This document shows, in pieces, positions 59,188 to 64,000 of a stretch of DNA of 64,000 nucleotides; positions within the stretch are counted from its first letter, which is position 1, and the number at the start of each line of letters is the position of its first letter. The translations under genes and the position numbers were made by a program. Source of the stretch: JAWKUK01 sp041398605 (GTDB lineage Bacteria; Planctomycetota; UBA1135; GCA-002686595); NCBI GenBank assembly GCA_041398605.1, contig JAWKUK010000023.1, positions 56,580-120,579 of the forward strand. Direction: 5' to 3'. The notes beneath the pieces are model-generated. The model was not told where the DNA came from. It did no database searches and worked only from the letters and a program-made list of their open reading frames with translations.

Positions 59188-60372
59188 CTACTTTGCGTAG
59201 CGCTGGCGGCTCGTGAAGTCCTTGCGGATGCGCGAGTCGCGCTCGCAGTGACAGTTCGGGCACTGCAATTGGAACGCGTCGCGCGCAGCGCACTGGTGCG
59301 CGCGCGTGTTCAAGATCTCAGACAAGCGGCGATCGTGCAGATTGCCGAGGTCGAAGGTCACGTAACACAGCTTCACGCTGCCATCCGCGCCGACCCAGAG
59401 CATCTTGTAGACGTCGCACGGGATACGCATGTCCGGCCCCTCGAAGAGCCAGTCCGGGATCGAGCGCAGGCTCATGGCTGACTCCGGAATGCGCTTCGGC
59501 TCAGCGGCTTTGAGCGCCAACAATCGATCGACGACCGCCTGCACCGAGGCGCGGTCCTCAGGGCGGAACTGCAGCTCTCCCTCGCGCCCCTGCACGAAGT
59601 ACGGCAGCGAGTAGTGGATCAGGTCCGTGTGGAATGACATGTCGTAGCGCCGCGCGAACGCCCACGCGGCATCGATCGCTGCGACGGTCGCGGTCGGGCG
59701 CATCACAAGAAAGTTCAGCTGCAGCCCGAGGTCGGGGTAACGCTCACGCGCGGCTGCGACCCCGCGCTCCAATCGCTCGAAGCGGTCGCGCTTCTGCACG
59801 TAGCTGTCATACTCGGCGCCGTCACCGTAGTACCCGATCGTGATGTCGCGCAAGCCGGCCGCATAGAGCTCGTCGATGCGCTCCTCCAACAAGATGCCGT
59901 TGGTCGTCACATAAACGCGCAAACCGAGCTTCGTGCCTGCCGCGATCATCGCCGGGAGATCGGGGTGCAACAACGGCTCACCGCCGTAAAGCCGGACCGT
60001 CTCGACGCCGGCGGCGCGGCCGTCCTCGAGGAGGTCCTTGACCATCCCAAGTGAGAGCTGCTTACCGGGCATGAAGTCGCGGCCATACTTGCAGCCCACG
60101 CAGCGCAAGTTGCAGTACGCCGTGATTGCGACCGTCAACTTGCGCGTCCGCGGCTGGATCAGGCTCGGCATGCGCTTCGCGAGCGAGTGCCGAACCATGT
60201 CCACTCGATCCTCCGCTTCCACGAGCGCGCTCTTCAAGACCGCGTGATTGCGCACCACTTCGCGCACGAAGTCACGGCCACGCGCACGCAATCCGCGGGC
60301 AGCGGTCGGACCGTCGGCGGCACGATCGAGACGAAGCTCGTTGGCAGGAAGGGCTTGATCGCCGGTAGACAT
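59188..60372 (-). CDS. radical SAM protein with SPASM-like C-terminus
   Basis: 394 residues. The [4Fe-4S] motif CNLRCVGC (Cys87, Cys91, Cys94) binds SAM. Near 129 is LYGGEPLLHPDL, typical of MoaA/PqqE/SPASM branch enzymes. YVTTNGILLEERID and GYYGDGAEYDSYV are also characteristic. The C-terminal region has CDVYKMLWVGADGSVKLC and CAARDAFQLQCPNCHCERD, cysteines able to bind auxiliary clusters. The substrate cannot be told: peptide maturation and cofactor or lipid chemistry are all possible. No precursor peptide is obvious next to it. The DUF4266 cluster lies directly upstream on the same strand. Confidence 0.85.
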   Translation of the reverse strand: MSTGDQALPANELRLDRAADGPTAARGLRARGRDFVREVVRNHAVLKSALVEAEDRVDMVRHSLAKRMPSLIQPRTRKLTVAITAYCNLRCVGCKYGRDFMPGKQLSLGMVKDLLEDGRAAGVETVRLYGGEPLLHPDLPAMIAAGTKLGLRVYVTTNGILLEERIDELYAAGLRDITIGYYGDGAEYDSYVQKRDRFERLERGVAAARERYPDLGLQLNFLVMRPTATVAAIDAAWAFARRYDMSFHTDLIHYSLPYFVQGREGELQFRPEDRASVQAVVDRLLALKAAEPKRIPESAMSLRSIPDWLFEGPDMRIPCDVYKMLWVGADGSVKLCYVTFDLGNLHDRRLSEILNTRAHQCAARDAFQLQCPNCHCERDSRIRKDFTSRQRYAK

Positions 60373-60539
60373 GGAGCGCCCACGCCCCTTCTCGGCGACG
60401 CGCGCGAGCCTCGTTCTACCCGGTTCGAGCGTATTCGGTCGGCGAGGTGCGCTGTCGCCGCGAAATCAGCCGTAAGAATCGCAAATTTGGGCCTCAAAGT
60501 GGCTCGCGGCGGGGCACTGACCCAATTGGTCGTGAAGTC

Positions 60540-61604
60540 CTATTTGGACGCCGCAGGCGGCTGCTCCGCAAGCGTCTTCAGGCCGGGCGACCGGTGCACG
60601 CTCCCATCCAGCCCCACGACGAGCGCCTCGACCCGCGGTAGCTTCGCGATCACCGCGAGCCCCTCCTCTGGCGACAACACACACAGCGCGGTCGCGAGCG
60701 CATCCGCGAATGCAGCGTCGGGCGCGAGCACCGTCGCGCTCATGCAGCCTTGGGATGGCCGTCCGGTGCGCGGGTCCAGGATGTGGTGGTAACGCACACC
60801 GTCGAGCTCGAAAAAGCGCTCATAGTCGCCCGAAGTGACGAGGCAAATGTTCGAGACCGGCAGCACGGCCAGCACCCGCTCACGTTCGCGCGGGTGCTTG
60901 ATCGCGACGCGCCACGGCTCGTCGAGCCGCTTGCCCAGCGCCTTGAGATCGCCGCCCGCGTTCACGATGGCGTGCTTGATCCCACGCTTCATCAGGACGC
61001 TCATCGCGCAATCGACGCCGTAGCCCTTCGCGATCCCGCCAAGGCCCAGCGCGGCGCCTTCGGGCAGGGTGACCGTGGACGCCTCCAAGTCCACCGCGAC
61101 CCTCTTCCAACCGACCCGGCTGAGCGCGAGCGCGAGCTCCTCGTCGGACGGGATGCGCGGCGGCTTCGCCTTGAAGTCCCACAGCTTGCCCGCGGACTTG
61201 AAGGTCGGGTCGAACGCGCCGCCAGTCGCCTCGGCGATCAAGAGGCTGCGCGCCACCAGTCGCGCGAGCTCTTCGGGGACCTTGGTCGGCCCCTGGCCCG
61301 CAGCCGCATTGAGCGTCATCAGCGGCGAGTCGCGCCAGTCCGTCATCAAGTCTTCGACGCGCACGAGCTCAGCGACAGCCGCATCGATCGCAGCCTCGAG
61401 CGCCTCCGGGTCCGGGCCCGCGACCTCGATGACGAGGTCCGTCCCCATGACGCCGAGCGAGCGCGAGCGCAGGACGAGCGGGCGCGTGTCCGCTTGTGCC
61501 GCGGCAGGCGCAGCCTCTTGGGGCCGCGCTTGAGCGAGCGTGGCGCCGAAGGGCGCCGCGCCGACCACGATGAGCGAAGCCAGCGCGACGAAGGTCGTGC
61601 GCAT
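60540..61604 (-). CDS. apbE: FAD:protein FMN transferase (ApbE)
   Basis: 354 residues from the ATG at 61604, which has GAGG six bases upstream; a TTG at 61616 is less likely. A signal peptide (FVALASLIVVGAAPFGATLAQA) exports it. ApbE links FMN from FAD to a Ser/Thr of a target protein. Its motifs are ALGLGGIAKGYGVDCA near 188-203 (the K-G-x4-D part), AIVNAGGDLKALG near 215, and YHHILDPRTGRPSQGCMSATV near 265. It is the fourth gene of the DUF4266 cluster, 8 bp after the TlpA-like gene. No protein with a standard FMN-binding domain is in the window. Confidence 0.93.
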   Translation of the reverse strand: MRTTFVALASLIVVGAAPFGATLAQARPQEAAPAAAQADTRPLVLRSRSLGVMGTDLVIEVAGPDPEALEAAIDAAVAELVRVEDLMTDWRDSPLMTLNAAAGQGPTKVPEELARLVARSLLIAEATGGAFDPTFKSAGKLWDFKAKPPRIPSDEELALALSRVGWKRVAVDLEASTVTLPEGAALGLGGIAKGYGVDCAMSVLMKRGIKHAIVNAGGDLKALGKRLDEPWRVAIKHPRERERVLAVLPVSNICLVTSGDYERFFELDGVRYHHILDPRTGRPSQGCMSATVLAPDAAFADALATALCVLSPEEGLAVIAKLPRVEALVVGLDGSVHRSPGLKTLAEQPPAASK

Positions 61605-61612
61605 CTTGGACC

Positions 61613-62146
61613 TCAAAGCCCTGCGCGGCCGAAGGCGCCGAAGTCGCTCGGCGGGCGATGGCCCGCGAACACGATGCGCGCCGGCGAGCCCTCGAGGACG
61701 ATGATCGTCGGCGTGCCCTGGACCTGGAAGGACTCCGTGAGCGCCAGGTCCCGGTCTCGCACGGTCGGATACGGGAGCCCGAGCTCACTGGCGACCCGCC
61801 GCACCTCGTCGTCATCGACCGTCGCGTCGGTCCCAGGCACGACGCCGACGAAGGTCATGTGGTCCGCGTGCGCCACTGCCGCTCGCACGAGCGCCGGCGC
61901 CTCGGCCTTGCAGCTAGCGCACCATGTCTGCCAGAAGACGAGCGTGACGGCGCGCCCCTTGGCGAGCTCCGCGTCGAGGTCATGCCGCACGCCGTCGAGG
62001 TCGCTCATGGCGAGCGACGCGGGGACGACGGCGCTTGTGGTGCCGCCACCGGTCGCGGCACAACCCGCAGCGAGCCACCCACACGCGGCCAGCGCGACGC
62101 CCAAGCCCGCGCGGCGCACGCGCGCTCTCTCCTTGCCTTGGTTCAT
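61613..62146 (-). CDS. TlpA-like thioredoxin lipoprotein
   Basis: 177 residues from the ATG at 62146. The lipobox WLAAGCAA gives an acylated Cys29. The thioredoxin active site FWQTWCASC (Cys76, Cys79) is in the mature domain (about 45-170), and VQGTPTIIVLEGSP supplies the cis-Pro loop. It should be a membrane-anchored reductant or oxidant on the outer face of the membrane. It overlaps the DUF3570 stop by one base and is followed by apbE after 8 bp. Confidence 0.88.
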   Translation of the reverse strand: MNQGKERARVRRAGLGVALAACGWLAAGCAATGGGTTSAVVPASLAMSDLDGVRHDLDAELAKGRAVTLVFWQTWCASCKAEAPALVRAAVAHADHMTFVGVVPGTDATVDDDEVRRVASELGLPYPTVRDRDLALTESFQVQGTPTIIVLEGSPARIVFAGHRPPSDFGAFGRAGL

Positions 62147-63312
62147 CAGAAGCTCCAGGTCCAACTCATGAACCCATAGATGTTGTCGAGGCCGTCGTCG
62201 CGATCGACGTAGTCGACGCCGACCCCCCACCGCGAGGTCTCGCGCGGGGTGTAGATCCACTTCACGCCGAACGATTGCGCCGTGAAGTCGCCGAGGTCGG
62301 CGTCCTGCGTGCGATCGACGGGGGTGCCGTCCGCCTGCAGGAACGTGTCCTGATAGAAGTCGGCCTCCGATTGAGTGTAGTAGCGATATCGAAAACGCAG
62401 GAGGTGCTTGTCGCCGAGGGCCTGGTAGTACCGCGGCTCGACGTCGTAGGCCGCGATGCCCCAGTCGTCCGAATAGACGCGCCCGCGCAGCTCGACCGCG
62501 CGACCGGGGCCGAGGCTCTGCTTGACGCCGCCATACACCGCGGTGCGCAAGCGGTCGTTCGGGACCGCCTCGGAGACCTCGACGCCGCGCGCGTTGTTGA
62601 AGAGGTTCGGGTTCGGCGCGAGGCCCGGGTCCTCGAGCACGACGGCGTTGTAGGCCGTTTCGAGGAAACCAGACTGCGAGGACAGCGTCAGGCCGACGTC
62701 GCTCGTCGTCCTCGGGCCGAGCACCTGGTACCAGTTCACGGTGCCCGAGAACGTCGTGCGGTTGTCGGTGCCTTCGCTGTCGCCGTTGAAGCGAATGACG
62801 TCGATCGTGTCGAAGTACGCGTTCAGGCTCATCGTGACCGACGCGTCTTGGTCGATCCGTTGCCACGCGGCGTCCCCCCCGAGGTGCGCCGAGAAGTAGT
62901 CGTACTCGAAGCTCGCGCCGAGCCGCCCGCCGAGCGTCCAACGCTCGTTCGTCTTCGTGCGGGCGCCGACCTCGGCGCCGACATAGAAGTCGCCCGAGGC
63001 GCCGGACTGCGCGGGGAACGCGGACAGGCGCTCGATGGACGCCGACGAGACCCAGTCGTACGAGAGCTTGCCGAAGTACGTCGTGTCTTCCGAGACGTTG
63101 TACGTGAACAACACGAGCGGCTCGATCACCGTCAACGACTCGTCGAGGAACGGGTTGCCGTCCCCTTGGCCGTCGCCGCGGTCGTAGAAGCCGAGCTGGT
63201 ACGTCACCGAGCCCGAGCCGGGTCGGCCGCCAGCGTCGCCGCGGACGGTGAGGTCGACCTCGTCCTGCTGTTGGAGCAGCGGCGCCAGGGACAGGGCTGC
63301 GATCAGTAGCAT
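62146..63312 (-). CDS. DUF3570 family outer-membrane protein
   Basis: 388 residues. A short signal (LLIAALSLAPLLQQQ) is followed by a long series of amphipathic strands, ending GFMSWTWSF with a C-terminal Phe, so an outer-membrane barrel is likely. Strands such as DFYVGAEVGARTKTNERWTLGG, VNWYQVLGPRTTSDVGLTLS and FYQDTFLQADG are typical. A DWVSSAS segment (Asp86 to Ser92) lies early in the protein. The 5' end overlaps the DUF4266 stop by 10 bp. Function is unknown. Constant clustering with thioredoxin and ApbE genes in other genomes suggests a redox or cofactor role. Confidence 0.85.
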   Translation of the reverse strand: MLLIAALSLAPLLQQQDEVDLTVRGDAGGRPGSGSVTYQLGFYDRGDGQGDGNPFLDESLTVIEPLVLFTYNVSEDTTYFGKLSYDWVSSASIERLSAFPAQSGASGDFYVGAEVGARTKTNERWTLGGRLGASFEYDYFSAHLGGDAAWQRIDQDASVTMSLNAYFDTIDVIRFNGDSEGTDNRTTFSGTVNWYQVLGPRTTSDVGLTLSSQSGFLETAYNAVVLEDPGLAPNPNLFNNARGVEVSEAVPNDRLRTAVYGGVKQSLGPGRAVELRGRVYSDDWGIAAYDVEPRYYQALGDKHLLRFRYRYYTQSEADFYQDTFLQADGTPVDRTQDADLGDFTAQSFGVKWIYTPRETSRWGVGVDYVDRDDGLDNIYGFMSWTWSF

Positions 63313-63578
63313 CCGCAGCCTCCGCCGGCGCCGGTGCCGATGCCGCCCGCCGCGCCCTCGTCCGAGTAGCGCACCTTCTGCAGGAAGTGGGTCTCAGCCT
63401 CATCCTGCGTCTCTTGCATCGCGGGGTCCGCGAGGAGGCGCCGTTCGTGGAACTCGACGGTGTTGCACCCAGCAAGCGAGGCCACGGCGAGGGTCAGGGC
63501 GAGCCACGCACCGCGGCGCCTTAGGCGCACGGGGCTCGCATGTGGATGCGTGAGGTAGGGGGTTGTGGAGGTTGACAT
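63303..63578 (-). CDS. DUF4266 family small lipoprotein
   Basis: 91 residues. After a basic start comes a hydrophobic run ending in SLAGCNTVEF, with lipobox Cys38. The mature part has the family-like charged segment HERRLLADPAM (about 44-54) and a Gly-rich end with Cys88-Gly-Cys90-Tyr91 as the last residues. The glycine stretch and the C-x-C end are the most distinctive features. The conserved tail might bind a metal or be processed. It is the first gene of the cluster DUF4266-DUF3570-TlpA-ApbE, and its start faces a response regulator across about 100 bp. Confidence 0.88.
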   Translation of the reverse strand: MSTSTTPYLTHPHASPVRLRRRGAWLALTLAVASLAGCNTVEFHERRLLADPAMQETQDEAETHFLQKVRYSDEGAAGGIGTGAGGGCGCY

Positions 63579-63679
63579 GGGGAGCTTCGTGGCCGGAGTG
63601 TCGTCGCCAGCGGCCCGGGTGGGCCTTACCTCTGCGTCATCAGCGAGCGGCGGCCCGGTGGTCGCGCTACGCTTTCGAC

Positions 63680-64000
63680 ATGCACATCGTGCTCGTAGAT
63701 GATGATCCGAAGCTCTGTCGGACGTTGCAACGGGGATTCGAGGAACTGGGGCATAGCTGCGAGACCTTCGAGTCGGGCGAGGACGCCCTCACACGGCTCC
63801 GGGACCTCGACTCGCCGCGCCCCGACTTCGTGCTACTGGACGTCATGTTGCCCGGCATCGATGGCTGGGAGACCCTCCAACGCTTGCGCGACGGCGGTGA
63901 GACGGTCCCGGTGATCTACCTGACGGCGCGGCACGCCGTCGACGAGCGCGTCCGCGGCCTGGAGCTCGGCGCGGACGACTACGTCCTGAAGCCCTTCGAG
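63680..64000 (+). CDS. response regulator, receiver domain (3' end beyond window)
   Basis: The ATG at 63680 opens a frame that runs off the right edge after about 107 codons. MHIVLVDDDPKLCRTLQRGFEELGH, FVLLDVMLPGIDGWETLQRLRDGG and PVIYLTARHAVDERVRGLELGADDYVLKPFE match a CheY-like receiver of the OmpR/PhoB type: the acidic pair, the phospho-acceptor Asp near 54 and the Lys in KPF. The missing part should hold a winged-helix DNA-binding domain. It is divergent from the DUF4266 cluster and may control it, an inference from position. Confidence 0.9.
   Translation, partial: MHIVLVDDDPKLCRTLQRGFEELGHSCETFESGEDALTRLRDLDSPRPDFVLLDVMLPGIDGWETLQRLRDGGETVPVIYLTARHAVDERVRGLELGADDYVLKPFE

Overview
The window is one contiguous stretch of very GC-rich, gene-dense bacterial chromosome. 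I see no rRNA, tRNA, CRISPR array, insertion sequence or prophage. The gene content suggests a high-GC planctomycete (PVC superphylum). Evidence for this: a PVC-style heme-binding CxxCH protein at the left edge, a Tat-exported Gfo/Idh/MocA oxidoreductase, secreted proteins sharing C-terminal sorting-like or adhesive domains, di-heme peroxidases, two signal peptidases I with very large internal insertions, an ECF sigma factor paired with a membrane protein, and GTG/TTG starts. LptB and several predicted outer-membrane barrels imply a Gram-negative envelope. The assignment rests on gene style only and is an inference.

Layout. 1-7.6 kb: PVC heme/cupin protein (cut by the left edge), an outer-membrane barrel, a Gfo/Idh/MocA oxidoreductase and a BNR/VPS10-like propeller with an inserted PDZ domain. 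7.7-15.7 kb: the two membrane subunits of a TRAP transporter (DctQ, DctM), a secreted propeller protein, a three-module TlpA-like thioredoxin, an unknown exported protein, a Bax-inhibitor-1 homologue, then the TRAP binding protein (DctP) on the other strand. 15.9-20.5 kb: two secreted proteins and an ECF sigma factor overlapped by a coiled-coil membrane protein. 20.6-29.1 kb: a di-heme peroxidase, an acyltransferase-3, a DUF2891 protein, glutaminyl-tRNA synthetase (broken by a one-base frameshift in this sequence), then a YtkA-like lipoprotein / di-heme peroxidase / PepSY-TM operon. 29.1-36.4 kb: sulfotransferase-like protein, LOG protein, metallo-beta-lactamase, and a group of tandem-PilZ and MshEN-like proteins that look like c-di-GMP effectors, plus two unknowns. 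36.4-41.2 kb: an M14 carboxypeptidase divergent from an FHA-transmembrane-trypsin protein.

41.2-54 kb is a housekeeping block on the + strand: birA, rph, rdgB, lepA, lepB, maeA, apaG, a second lepB, lptB, etfB, etfA. A Nudix hydrolase faces it from the other strand. 54.7-59 kb is a chain with overlapping ends: ABC exporter, trkH, trkA. 59-63.6 kb (minus strand) carries a radical SAM/SPASM protein and then the cluster DUF4266 - DUF3570 - TlpA-like - ApbE, whose four genes overlap or nearly abut. An OmpR-type response regulator starts divergently from it and runs off the right edge.

The most promising uncharacterised system is the DUF4266/DUF3570/TlpA/ApbE cluster, read here as an envelope redox or flavinylation module. 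Second is the tandem-PilZ plus MshEN group. Convergent gene pairs are often separated by strong hairpins, and codon-multiple tandem repeats (9, 15 and 21 bp) occur at several sites.
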